Source: CAZAQB01 sp964487155 (GTDB lineage: Bacteria > Pseudomonadota > Gammaproteobacteria > Nitrococcales > Nitrococcaceae). Taken from it: DNA of 16,692 nucleotides. Below, one piece after another: positions 1-7,479 of this stretch. Position 1 is the first letter of the stretch, and every line of letters begins with the position of its first letter. The notes beneath the pieces were generated by a model that was not told where the DNA came from, did no database searches, and saw nothing but the letters and a program-made list of their open reading frames with translations. A program made the translations under genes and the position numbers. The stretch covers positions 1 through 16,692 of the forward strand of contig CAZAQB010000069.1 in assembly GCA_964487155.1 (NCBI GenBank). Direction: 5' to 3'.

Positions 1-53
1 ATGGCGCTCGCCGTCCAGGCGAGCAGTAGTGCACAGCACACCAGCAGGCGCAT
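1..53 (-). CDS. Exported protein, N-terminal fragment (possible outer-membrane lipoprotein-sorting-like protein)
   Basis: Only the first 17 codons lie in the window; the gene continues beyond the left edge. The start codon is the ATG read from 53 to 51, one base after the stop codon of the RND transporter gene. A good ribosome binding site (GGGAGGA) sits inside the end of that upstream gene, so the two are probably translated from one message. The visible residues, MRLLVCCALLLAWTASA, are a typical signal peptide: one basic residue, a hydrophobic core and an A-S-A cleavage motif. MMPL-type RND transporters of this size are often followed by an outer-membrane lipoprotein-sorting (LolA-like) protein, and that is my guess from context alone. 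Nothing of the mature protein can be seen. Confidence 0.6.
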   Translation of the reverse strand, partial: MRLLVCCALLLAWTASA

Positions 54-54
54 G

Positions 55-2544
55 TCAGGTTCCTCCCTTGTTCGGTCTGCCACCGTAGATCGCCAGCAGC
101 AGGCTGGGCAGCACCGTCAGATTTGCCGCGAGAGCCAGGATCATGGCGAGCGAGGCTAGCAGGCCGAAGTGAATCGTGGGCACGAAGTTGGACAGGGTCA
201 GTACCGAGAAGCCGATCACGACGGTGATGGTGGTGAAGTACAGGGCGCGGCCAATGCTCCCATGGGTATTGCGCACGGCCGTGGCGGCGTCATGCCCTGC
301 TGCCCGCTCCTCCCGGAAACGGTGCAGGTAGTGGATTGCGTCGTCCACGCCGATGCCGATGACAATGGCGGCAACGGTGATGGTCATCAGGTCCAGCGGA
401 ATGCCCAGCAGGCTCATGGCGGCCAACACCAGCAGCGCCGCCAGCAGATTGGGGATCAGCCCGGCGACGGCCAGCACCACCGAGCGTAGCAGCACCGCGA
501 ACATCAGTCCCGTCGCGAGGATGACGAAGGCGATGGTGGAGGTCTGGGATGACACCAGGTGGCGCAGCATGTCGTTGAACAGCACTGCCATGCCTGTGAC
601 GTGCACGTCATCCGGCTCGAAGCCCAGTTCCTCGACGGCGAACCCCTCGATATCGTTAATCAGTTCGCTCCGGGAGAATTGCGGCCCTGTCTCGTGGATG
701 CGTCCGGCAATGCGCATCTCCCCACTTTCCGGGGAGGCATAGGGCTCGATCAGGCGCTTGCGGATGTCCTCCGGCACCTTGGCCAGCACTGCCGTGATCT
801 GCACATAATCGAGGGGCTCGCCATTGTTGTAGGTACGGGCGATGCGCTCCAGGTTGGATACCGAAATCGTCTTGCCCATGCCGGTGCGCTGATCCAGGAA
901 CTCCTGCATGCGCTCCAGGTCGCGAAGCTTGCCGGGAGTGAACCAGAAACGTTGCAGCCAGGATTCTTCCTGGGCCTGCATATCGTCGAAGCTGCCGAAG
1001 GGGTCGTCGCCCTGCGATGCGGGCTCCGGCTCGTAGGGCGCATAGTCCAGCACCACGTCAATAGGGATGGTGCCGCCCAGCTTGCGGTCGATGAAAACCA
1101 TCCCCTCGCGGATCTCACTGCCGCTGCGGAAGTATTCAGTAAAGCGGTTTTCGATGTTCAGCCCGGGCAGGCTGGCCAGGGCGAGCCCGCCGAGGGCGAC
1201 GGTCAGTACCAGCAGGCCCCGCCAGTGGCTCAGCGACGCCTGGCAGAACCAGATCGTCAGATTGGGGGCGGTGTCTGCGGCCCGGTCGCCGTCGGCGGGT
1301 CGCAACAGCACCAGCAGTCCGGCGAAGAACGCATAGGTGACCAGCAGCGCCAGCGCCGTGCCGCCCACCATGATCCAGCCGAAGTCCTCCACCGGCAGGA
1401 TGTCGCTGGTGGTCAGCGACCCGAATGCCACGGCCGTCGTCAACGCCGTGTACAGACAGGGCGCAAATTTTGAGCGCATGGTTTCGTAGACGCGCTCAAC
1501 GTGGTCGCGCGGGTTGGTTGTGGCGGCCAGCTCCCGGTAGCGGGCGATCAGGTGAATGGTGAAGGAGATGGTGATGATCGAGATCAGGGAAATGAAGTTG
1601 GCGGAGATGGCGGTTGCGGGTCGCCCCAGGTAGCCGAGGATGCTGACCATCAGCAGGATTGTCACGGACACGGTGCCCAGGGGTATGAATACCCAGCGAA
1701 GTTTCCGGAAAAACGCATACAGGGAAAGGGCGATCAGCAGCACCACCCCCACGCCAAAGCTGGTAATGTCGCTGCGCACGAAGTCGATGATGTCGGCAGT
1801 CACCATGGGAATGCCGCCCAGATACAGAGTCGCCGCGTCCGTGAACTGATCGCGCACCGCGCGCACGTCGGCGATGAGCTGCGCGGTATGCTCTTTCTGG
1901 GCCTGCTTGAGTTTCTGGTAGCGGGCCTGGGCCTGCGCCAGTCGCGCTTGCGGCACATCCGCCTTCTGCGCCAGCCGGTCGCGCTCCGCGCGCGCCTGCG
2001 CCAGCGCGGTGTTCTCCACCAGGTCGATGCGCATGGCGGTGGTGCTGCCGTCGGCGGAGACAAGCAATTTCGAGAACAGAGGGCTGCTGGTCAGTTCCTC
2101 GCGGGCCAGTTCCAGGTCAACGATGGGGTCGCGCAGGGTCCGGTAGCCGCTGGCCAGCTTGGTCAGCGGGACCGGCGGGCTCTGGATGAGCGGGGCGTCC
2201 AGCAGGGAGGCGACATTGCGTACCCCCGGCACCTCGCCCAGGCGCTGCTCCAGCCGTTGGAGCCTGTCCAGCTCCTCGCGTTGAAATAACTTGCCGTCAT
2301 CCGGCATGTAGGTGAGCACCAGGAATGAAGACTCGCCGAAACGATCCGTCATTTGGCGGTAATAACGCAGCTTCGGATCACCCTGGGCGACCAGGGTGTC
2401 CGACGAGGCGTCGAACTTGAAGTCGGACACATGAACCAGCGCGAAGACGCACAGCGCGAGCATCATGGCCTGCACCATTCGGGCATGGCGCAGGCAGTGC
2501 CGGTAGCAGTAACCGACGCCGGAGGAGAACCTGGACACGTTCAT
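55..2544 (-). CDS. MMPL/RND-family transporter
   Basis: An 829-residue inner-membrane transporter of the MMPL branch of the RND superfamily, proton-driven pumps that move lipids, hopanoids or other hydrophobic compounds; the substrate cannot be told here. A first membrane helix lies at about residues 23-39, followed by the family-typical stretch DASSDTLVAQGDP. A large periplasmic domain comes next, then a block of helices, a second periplasmic domain (from about residue 470) and a second block of helices. GVDDAIHYLHR at about 732-742 matches the conserved acidic motif of the second half. Residues about 180-234 are rich in Ala, Gln, Arg and Lys and look like a coiled coil. The frame is open further upstream, but the extra residues do not resemble the family. 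I chose the ATG at 2544, preceded by AAAAGG, just before the basic N-terminus; an ATG at 2565 is the alternative. It stands divergent to the iron genes and is probably unrelated to them. Confidence 0.88.
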   Translation of the reverse strand: MNVSRFSSGVGYCYRHCLRHARMVQAMMLALCVFALVHVSDFKFDASSDTLVAQGDPKLRYYRQMTDRFGESSFLVLTYMPDDGKLFQREELDRLQRLEQRLGEVPGVRNVASLLDAPLIQSPPVPLTKLASGYRTLRDPIVDLELAREELTSSPLFSKLLVSADGSTTAMRIDLVENTALAQARAERDRLAQKADVPQARLAQAQARYQKLKQAQKEHTAQLIADVRAVRDQFTDAATLYLGGIPMVTADIIDFVRSDITSFGVGVVLLIALSLYAFFRKLRWVFIPLGTVSVTILLMVSILGYLGRPATAISANFISLISIITISFTIHLIARYRELAATTNPRDHVERVYETMRSKFAPCLYTALTTAVAFGSLTTSDILPVEDFGWIMVGGTALALLVTYAFFAGLLVLLRPADGDRAADTAPNLTIWFCQASLSHWRGLLVLTVALGGLALASLPGLNIENRFTEYFRSGSEIREGMVFIDRKLGGTIPIDVVLDYAPYEPEPASQGDDPFGSFDDMQAQEESWLQRFWFTPGKLRDLERMQEFLDQRTGMGKTISVSNLERIARTYNNGEPLDYVQITAVLAKVPEDIRKRLIEPYASPESGEMRIAGRIHETGPQFSRSELINDIEGFAVEELGFEPDDVHVTGMAVLFNDMLRHLVSSQTSTIAFVILATGLMFAVLLRSVVLAVAGLIPNLLAALLVLAAMSLLGIPLDLMTITVAAIVIGIGVDDAIHYLHRFREERAAGHDAATAVRNTHGSIGRALYFTTITVVIGFSVLTLSNFVPTIHFGLLASLAMILALAANLTVLPSLLLAIYGGRPNKGGT

Positions 2545-3061
2545 GGGGCGCCTTTTGTGACTCATCCGGCGGAGGGTCCATGAGAAATGCCGGGTACCGG
2601 CATGATTCGTTGGCCAGTGCTCGACACCTGCGACAGCGCGCAGGCTTGCCCGGCCCGCGGCCCAGGGGCGGGGCTTGACCGATGGGTGCGATACCCCGGG
2701 CAGCCACAGCGGTCTCCGGGCCATCCGTTTTGCAGTGAGCCCACCAGAAATACTCGCAACCTGAAGCCCCCCGATCCCCGTGAGGTACTGGCCGTGCGCC
2801 GGTTCTTATCGGCCCGCGCGCTGACACAAGGCCTCGACCTCCAGCCAGGACTCAGTGTGGTGGACCGCCCCACCCCTCGAAATAAGTAGTTTCCTCAGTA
2901 ACGCCTCGGCAGCATGGCCATGCCATCCGAGACGGTGGACCTGGGGTCGGCTGCACGGGTGGCTTGCCCTGCCCAAACCCCGATTGCGGTGCCGGCCAGG
3001 CATGCGCGGCCGGGTGGTTAAGTCAACCCGGGCGGTTTGCCGGCAGCCTGTCGGGCTGGGG
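2545..3061. other. Divergent intergenic region without genes
   Basis: About 520 bases between the RND gene (minus strand) and the exbB promoter (plus strand). The short open frames here have no ribosome binding sites or recognisable protein features, and the base composition is less regular than in the flanking genes. A perfect 7-bp-arm inverted repeat close to the RND start is listed separately. I found no convincing -35/-10 pair for the RND gene and no RNA gene. A longer-than-usual spacer of this kind could hide a small RNA or a decayed gene, but nothing in it supports either. Confidence 0.6.
2587..2603. repeat. Inverted repeat upstream of the RND gene, possible operator
   Basis: ATGCCGG-GTA-CCGGCAT is a perfect inverted repeat with 7-base arms and a 3-base spacer. 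It lies 43 bp upstream of the chosen start of the RND transporter gene. Compact palindromes of this kind are typical of TetR-type repressor sites, and RND genes are often controlled that way. No regulator gene is adjacent, so function is only suggested by position. Confidence 0.3.
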
Positions 3062-3098
3062 TTGTATTTGATGTGGCCGGGAATGATAATGCGTCGCA
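3062..3098 (+). promoter_or_regulatory. Sigma-70-type promoter with overlapping Fur box, driving exbB-exbD-exbD2-tonB
   Basis: A -35-like TTGTAT (3062-3067) and a -10-like GATAAT (3085-3090) are separated by 17 bases, the ideal spacing. The -10 lies within GGGAATGATAATGCGTCGC (3079-3097), which matches the 19-bp Fur consensus at 12 of 19 positions by my hand count. In the 7-1-7 form the left half TGATAAT (3084-3090) is perfect and the right half matches 3 of 7. Fur bound there with Fe2+ would block the promoter, the usual arrangement for iron-repressed TonB operons. Transcription would start about 60 bases before exbB. Confidence 0.68.
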
Positions 3099-3162
3099 AT
3101 AAAGCCTCTTGTGTCCCCGGTTCCGGTTCAGGTGTCGGGGCTTGTCGAACAGGAACGACATT

Positions 3163-3900
3163 ATGGATCAGGCCGTTGAAGCGAACGGCGCAGTGGCGGG
3201 CATGGGGCAGCAGGCGCTGGAGCTGCTCCAGGCCGGCGGCCCGGTGGTGCTCATCCTGCTGGTATTCTCGGTGGTCGCCGCCAGCATCGTGCTGGTGAAG
3301 CTGTGGCAGTTCCGGGTGGTGCGCCTCGGCGACTCGCGCCCGGCGCGGCGGGCCCTGCAACTCTGGCAGGATGGGCAACGGGACGAAGCCATTGCGCTGG
3401 CGTCAGCGTCGCGCAATCCCGTCGCCCAGGTGCTGGTGAGAGCCCTGCGGGGGCAGAGCCGGGGGCTGCCGGAGGCGCGGGTGCGCGAGGAGGTGGTGCG
3501 CTACGGCGGCGATGTGCTGGCGGTGCTGCGGGGCTGGTTCCGGCCGTTGGAAGTGATCTCGTCGCTGGCGCCGCTGCTGGGCCTGTTCGGCACGGTGCTG
3601 GGCATGATCGAGGCTTTCCGGCAGCTGGAGGCGGCCGGCAACCAGGTGAACCCGGCGATCCTCTCCGGAGGCATCTGGGAAGCCCTGCTCACCACGGCGG
3701 TCGGCTTGGCGGTGGCCATGCCCAGCGTGGCGGCCCTGAACTGGCTGGAGCGCCGGGTGGACCGCCTCGCCCACGAGATGGACAGCACCGTCACCCGGGT
3801 CTTCACCGTGGATCTCTCAGGTGCCGGGCCCGCCCCCGGCGAGGAACAAGCCAATGGCGCTGATGGACTCCGCCGCGCGTCCGCTCCGGCTGGCGGCTGA
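3163..3900 (+). CDS. exbB: ExbB/TolQ-family proton channel (TonB system)
   Basis: A 245-residue inner-membrane protein of the ExbB/TolQ/MotA family. ExbB forms the pentameric ring that, with ExbD, turns the proton gradient into movement of TonB. Three membrane segments are visible: about residues 28-46, 131-152 (containing APLLGLFGTVLGMI) and 172-192 (EALLTTAVGLAVAMP), with a large cytoplasmic loop between the first two. The Thr-containing signatures of helices 2 and 3 that line the proton path are present. The start at 3163 is preceded by AGGA at 3151-3154; the frame is open upstream from a TTG but those residues are not family-like. The 3' end overlaps the next gene by 47 bases, implying translational coupling. 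It is first in the operon behind the Fur-type promoter. TolQ is less likely because tonB, not tolA, closes the operon. Confidence 0.92.
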   Translation: MDQAVEANGAVAGMGQQALELLQAGGPVVLILLVFSVVAASIVLVKLWQFRVVRLGDSRPARRALQLWQDGQRDEAIALASASRNPVAQVLVRALRGQSRGLPEARVREEVVRYGGDVLAVLRGWFRPLEVISSLAPLLGLFGTVLGMIEAFRQLEAAGNQVNPAILSGGIWEALLTTAVGLAVAMPSVAALNWLERRVDRLAHEMDSTVTRVFTVDLSGAGPAPGEEQANGADGLRRASAPAGG

Positions 3901-4285
3901 GCGAGGGCGCCGGCGCCCCCTGATCAGCCTGACGCCGCTTATCGATGTGGTGTTCATCCTGCTGATCTTCTTCATGCTGGCCTCCAGCTTTATGGACTGG
4001 CGCGCCATCGACCTGGCTGCCCCGGGCCGGGCGGCGGCCGGCAGCTCCATGGACGGCGCACTGCTGGTCGAGGTGCGTCCCCAGGGCCTGCGGCTTTCCG
4101 GGCAACGCCTGTCCCTGGATGCGCTGGCCAGCCGCGTCCAGTCGCGGCTGGCCCAGAAGCCCGACCAGAAGGTGCTGGTGAAGCCCTCGGCAGGTGTGCC
4201 TCTGCAGCGGGCCATTGACGTTCTCGACCGCCTGGCCGGCGCTGGCGTCAGCGACCTGTCGCTGATCCGCGCCGCCACCCCTTGA
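3854..4285 (+). CDS. exbD: ExbD/TolR-family protein, canonical copy
   Basis: A 143-residue protein with a short basic cytoplasmic N-terminus, one membrane helix (about residues 28-46) and a periplasmic C-terminal domain, as usual for ExbD. The helix contains LTPLIDVVFILLIFFML; Asp31 is at the position of the essential proton-carrying Asp of ExbD (Asp25 in E. coli). The start ATG at 3854 has GAGGAA at 3841-3846 and gives the normal length; an upstream ATG in frame at 3821 has no good site. The gene begins inside the end of exbB and is followed after nine bases by a second exbD. Together with exbB and tonB it should power outer-membrane receptors such as the one at the right end of the window. 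Confidence 0.92.
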   Translation: MALMDSAARPLRLAAERGRRRPLISLTPLIDVVFILLIFFMLASSFMDWRAIDLAAPGRAAAGSSMDGALLVEVRPQGLRLSGQRLSLDALASRVQSRLAQKPDQKVLVKPSAGVPLQRAIDVLDRLAGAGVSDLSLIRAATP

Positions 4286-4294
4286 GGCCGCCCC

Positions 4295-4699
4295 ATGCGC
4301 TTCGAGCCGCCGCGACCGAAGAACGACGAGGAACGGGTGCTGCCGCTGATCAACGTCGTGTTCCTGCTGCTGATCTTCTTCATGCTGGCGGGGAAGCTCG
4401 CTGCCACGGATCCGTTCCAGGTGGAGCCGCCGCGCTCCGCCAGCGAGGGGCCACCTTCGCCGCATGAGCTTCGCGTTCTGGTGGGCGCGAACGGTGAATT
4501 CGCCCTGGACGGGGAGGTGATGGAGGCCGAGCAGCTCAGGCGCATGGTGGCCGAGCGGCTGGCCGTGGATGCGCCGCCCAAGCTCCGGCTCAAAGCCGAC
4601 GCCCGCGCCGAGGCGACGCGCGTGGTGGAGGTGATGGAGTGGCTGCGGGAGGCCGGTGCCGAGCGCGTCCAACTGCTGACCGTGCCGGTGGGCCGCTGA
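4295..4699 (+). CDS. Second ExbD-family protein with Asp-to-Asn change in the membrane helix
   Basis: A 134-residue ExbD/TolR-type protein: short charged N-terminus, one membrane helix (about residues 16-33, LPLINVVFLLLIFFMLAG), then a periplasmic domain ending about residue 134. It is clearly paralogous to the preceding ExbD, but the conserved Asp of the helix is replaced by Asn20 (codon AAC at 4352-4354, against GAT at 3944-3946 in the first copy). As that Asp carries protons in ExbD, this subunit probably cannot, and may instead shape a heterodimer with the first copy. The stop overlaps the tonB start by one base (TGATG), so expression is coupled to TonB. Paired exbD genes before tonB are known in proteobacteria; whether the Asn form has been tested I do not know. 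Confidence 0.88.
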   Translation: MRFEPPRPKNDEERVLPLINVVFLLLIFFMLAGKLAATDPFQVEPPRSASEGPPSPHELRVLVGANGEFALDGEVMEAEQLRRMVAERLAVDAPPKLRLKADARAEATRVVEVMEWLREAGAERVQLLTVPVGR

Positions 4700-5577
4700 T
4701 GGAGATCCGCGCCCGGCACGGCACGGCGGCGCTGATGGTGGCCCTGACACTGCACGTCGCCGCGGCGGCTGTCTGGTTCTGGGAGTCGCCGTCCTCCGGA
4801 GCCCAAAGCGCCGGTATAGGCGGCATCGCTGTGAGCCTGGGCCCGGCCGGGGGTGCCCCCGGAGCGGCTGCCCCCGTGACTCCGGATGTGAGCGAGGCGC
4901 AGCCCGCCGAGGCGACCCGGACCAGCTCGCCGCCGCCCGCTGCGGAACCGATCCGACCGCCCGAAACCGCCGTCGCCGCGCGCCCCCCCGCCATCAAGCC
5001 GCCGGAAGCGCCCCGGGAGACGCCGGCCGAATCGGTACCCGTGGAGACCGTCGCGGCCGCCGAGCCGACCCCGCCCCGCGAGCAACTGCCGCCACCGCCG
5101 CCTCGCCCCGCCGCAACGCCGCAGCCGGAGCGCCAGTCGGCCCAGGAGCCGCCGCCAGTGGCCGAGGCCGAGCCAGCCGAAGAGGTGCAGGTGGCCAAGG
5201 CCATGTCAGGCGCTGCGGGCCGCTCCGGCACCCAGAATCGAGCGGAGACCGGCAGCGGCGACGCCACCGCAGGCGGCGGGCTGCCGGGAGAGAAGGCCGA
5301 CTACATGGCCCTGCTGCAAGCCTGGCTGGAGAAGCACAAGGAGTATCCGCGGCGCGCCCAGCTGCGCCGCCAGCAGGGCACCGCGATGCTGTATTTCGTC
5401 ATGGACCGCGACGGCAAGGTACTGGAGTACCAGCTTCGCCAGAGCTCGGGCTACCAGCTGCTGGACCGGGAAGTGGTCGCCATGATCGAGCGTGCCCAGC
5501 CCTTGCCCGAGATGCCAGAGGACATGCGCCTGGCGCGCCTGGAGCTGGTGGTGCCGGTGCAGTTCCAGCTGCGCTGA
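4699..5577 (+). CDS. tonB: TonB energy-transducing protein
   Basis: A 292-residue TonB. An N-terminal membrane anchor (about residues 9-27) carries His19, matching the functionally important His of the TonB helix. A long Pro/Ala/Glu-rich periplasmic spacer follows (about 60-160, with runs of Pro). The C-terminal TonB domain spans about 205-292: it opens with a helix and the YP pair at 216-217, and has the family pattern YPRRAQ, then G-T-A, D-G-K-V and SSGYQLLD, ending in beta strands to the C-terminus. The start at 4699 overlaps the preceding stop by one base; the frame extends upstream but residues there do not fit. It closes the exbB-exbD-exbD2 operon. TonB passes energy from ExbB/ExbD to outer-membrane receptors by binding their TonB box, and the FecA-like receptor here is a likely client. 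Confidence 0.93.
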   Translation: MEIRARHGTAALMVALTLHVAAAAVWFWESPSSGAQSAGIGGIAVSLGPAGGAPGAAAPVTPDVSEAQPAEATRTSSPPPAAEPIRPPETAVAARPPAIKPPEAPRETPAESVPVETVAAAEPTPPREQLPPPPPRPAATPQPERQSAQEPPPVAEAEPAEEVQVAKAMSGAAGRSGTQNRAETGSGDATAGGGLPGEKADYMALLQAWLEKHKEYPRRAQLRRQQGTAMLYFVMDRDGKVLEYQLRQSSGYQLLDREVVAMIERAQPLPEMPEDMRLARLELVVPVQFQLR

Positions 5578-5641
5578 GCGCCGCCGTTGATCGCTTCGAG
5601 TTGAGCTTACTGATGACAGACAACCCCTGGAGGAATCAGCC

Positions 5642-6454
5642 ATGCGCCTGATATCGAGAAGTATTACGGCCCTCTTGTGCGTTCTGTTCCTCGCAGCCGG
5701 GCCGGTGGGTACCGCGCTCGCCCACGGTGAATCCGGTGACGTGGACCTGGAGCATTTCGACGAACACCTGGATGACTACGAGGAGGAAACCGCGGAGCTG
5801 GCCGCCCATGCCACCCGCATCGCGGATCACTATCGCGAGCACGGTGAGCTGGGCAACACGCTGCAGGAGTTCATCGACCACTGGGAGGAGGTCCACATCC
5901 ACCTGGTGATCGAGACCCAGACCACGCCGCTGTACCCCCCCATCTGGACGGCCATCAGCGGCTTGCGTGAGGCCGCCGGCAACGGCGCGCCGGCTGCGGA
6001 AGTCGAGCGTTGGGTGGAGCGCCTGCAGGGTGCCCTCTGGCAGGGCCTGGGAGCTGTCAAGTGGGCCGCCCAGGCACGCGGGGCCACCGCGGCGGCTCCC
6101 AGCGACCACGGCGGCGGCGAGAGCGAGAGCGTCGAGGTCACCATGCGCCGTATCGCCGAGGGGCTCGACCAGGTGGTGGCCGAGTACCGCAATGGCGACA
6201 AGCGCGCCGCCAAGAAGCTGATCCACGACACCTACATGCAGCAGTTCGAGGGCATCGAGGGTGAGCTGATCGAGCACGACCCCAAACTGGTGCTCTCCCT
6301 GGAAGAGGATTTCAACGGGGCTCTGCCTCGGCTGATTGACGCCGGCGCACCGGCGGAGAAGGTGCAGGCCAAGGTGGACGCCATGGGCAAGGATCTGCAG
6401 CGCGCCGAGCGGCTGCTCGCAGAGGCCGGCGAGAGCAGCGGCAAGGTGTTCTGA
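5642..6454 (+). CDS. Stand-alone periplasmic FTR1-type helical protein
   Basis: A 270-residue exported protein. The signal peptide ends near ALA|HGE (about residue 27), so the mature protein starts with HGE. The rest is almost wholly helical and falls into two similar-sized halves, about 31-146 and 165-262, joined by a Gly/Ser/Asp linker. HWEEVHIH (80-87), YPPIW (98-102), LWQGLGAVKW and FEGIEGELIEHDP (202-214) resemble the periplasmic region found fused N-terminally to bacterial FTR1-family iron permeases. Here there is no permease domain or membrane helix beyond the signal. His- and Glu-rich patches could bind iron, which is inference. A strong GGAGGA precedes the ATG by seven bases. It lies 64 bases after tonB and two bases before the ferric-binding protein gene, so it probably feeds or protects iron for the ABC importer. 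Confidence 0.72.
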   Translation: MRLISRSITALLCVLFLAAGPVGTALAHGESGDVDLEHFDEHLDDYEEETAELAAHATRIADHYREHGELGNTLQEFIDHWEEVHIHLVIETQTTPLYPPIWTAISGLREAAGNGAPAAEVERWVERLQGALWQGLGAVKWAAQARGATAAAPSDHGGGESESVEVTMRRIAEGLDQVVAEYRNGDKRAAKKLIHDTYMQQFEGIEGELIEHDPKLVLSLEEDFNGALPRLIDAGAPAEKVQAKVDAMGKDLQRAERLLAEAGESSGKVF

Positions 6455-6456
6455 GC

Positions 6457-7479
6457 ATGCGCCGCCGCGGCTTTCTGGCAGCAATGGCGGGCCTCGGTCT
6501 GCTTCGGTCCGCGGGGCTCTCGGCCGCGCAGCGCGGAGCGTGGTCGGCGGACGAGCTGCCGGCGTTGCGGGGCCCGCTGACGGTCTATCTCGGCCGCGGC
6601 GAGGGCGGCCTGTACGAGGACGTCATCCAGGCCATCCGCGAGCGCAACCCCGACCTGGAGCTCAAGGTGCGGCGCGGCCCCTCGGCGGCACTGGCCAACA
6701 CCATCGTCGCCGAGGCCCAGGCGGGGGTGCGCCGCGCGGACCTGTTCTGGGCCATCGACGCGGGCTCCCTGGGGCGGGTCACCGGCGAGGGGATCGCCCA
6801 GCCGGTGCCCGACACCCTGAGCGCTGCCCTCAAGCCCGAGTTCCGCAACCGCCAGTGGGTCGCGGTCTCGGGGCGGTTGCGGACCGTCCCCTACAACCCC
6901 GGCCGGCTGCGGCCCCAACAGATTCCCGACCGCATCATGGCCTTCCCCGAGGCGGACTTCTCGGTGGGTTGGGCACCGGCCTATGGCGCCTTCCAGTCGT
7001 TCATCACCGCCATGCGGCTGCTGGAAGGCGAGCAGCGCACCCGCCGCTGGCTGCTGGCCATGAAACCCCGCGCCACCACTTACGCCGGCGAGTTCGGCGT
7101 GGTCATGGCCACGGCCCGCGGCGAGGTGGACCTGGGGTTCGCCAATCACTACTACACGCTGCGGCTCAAGAAGGGCATGCCCGAGGCCGCCGTGGAGCTG
7201 GCCCTGACCCGCAACGACGCCGGATCCCTGGTCAACGCCTCCGGGGTCGCCCTGTTGAGCGACGGCGGCACGGCGCGGGATTTCGTGCGCTACCTGCTGT
7301 CCCGGGAGGTTCAGTCCTACCTGGCGCGGGAAGCCTACGAGCTGCCCCTGGTCGAGGGTGTGCCGGCCCCGCAAGGGTTGCCTCCTGCCGATGAGGTTGA
7401 CCCGCCGGCGCTGGACCTGACCGCCCTGGCGGACCTGCAGCCCACCCTGGAGCTGCTGCGGGAGACCGGCGTGCTGTGA
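6457..7479 (+). CDS. fbpA: Ferric-iron ABC transporter, periplasmic binding protein
   Basis: A 340-residue extracellular solute-binding protein of the FbpA/FutA/Idi class that captures Fe3+ in the periplasm and hands it to the permease. The N-terminus, MRRRGFLAAMAGLGLL, has a twin-arginine pattern (RRGFL), so export by Tat in folded form is possible; cleavage is probably near residue 24. LTVYLGRGEGGLYEDVI at 41-57 is the usual first strand and helix. Tyr232-Tyr233 (in NHYYTLRL) match the neighbouring tyrosines that bind iron in this family; VNASGVALL (259-267) and the final helices also fit. The start follows the previous stop after two bases, and the stop overlaps the permease start (TGATG), so this is an operon. 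Related proteins can carry thiamine, putrescine or phosphonate, but the tyrosines and the iron setting favour Fe3+. Confidence 0.85.
   Translation: MRRRGFLAAMAGLGLLRSAGLSAAQRGAWSADELPALRGPLTVYLGRGEGGLYEDVIQAIRERNPDLELKVRRGPSAALANTIVAEAQAGVRRADLFWAIDAGSLGRVTGEGIAQPVPDTLSAALKPEFRNRQWVAVSGRLRTVPYNPGRLRPQQIPDRIMAFPEADFSVGWAPAYGAFQSFITAMRLLEGEQRTRRWLLAMKPRATTYAGEFGVVMATARGEVDLGFANHYYTLRLKKGMPEAAVELALTRNDAGSLVNASGVALLSDGGTARDFVRYLLSREVQSYLAREAYELPLVEGVPAPQGLPPADEVDPPALDLTALADLQPTLELLRETGVL

Noticed and set aside
559..1473. Long open frame on the plus strand opposite the RND gene (304 codons).
   Set aside because: It is antisense to a clear RND gene, has a Gln/His/Gly-rich composition typical of a reversed GC-rich gene, and lacks a ribosome binding site or any family motif.
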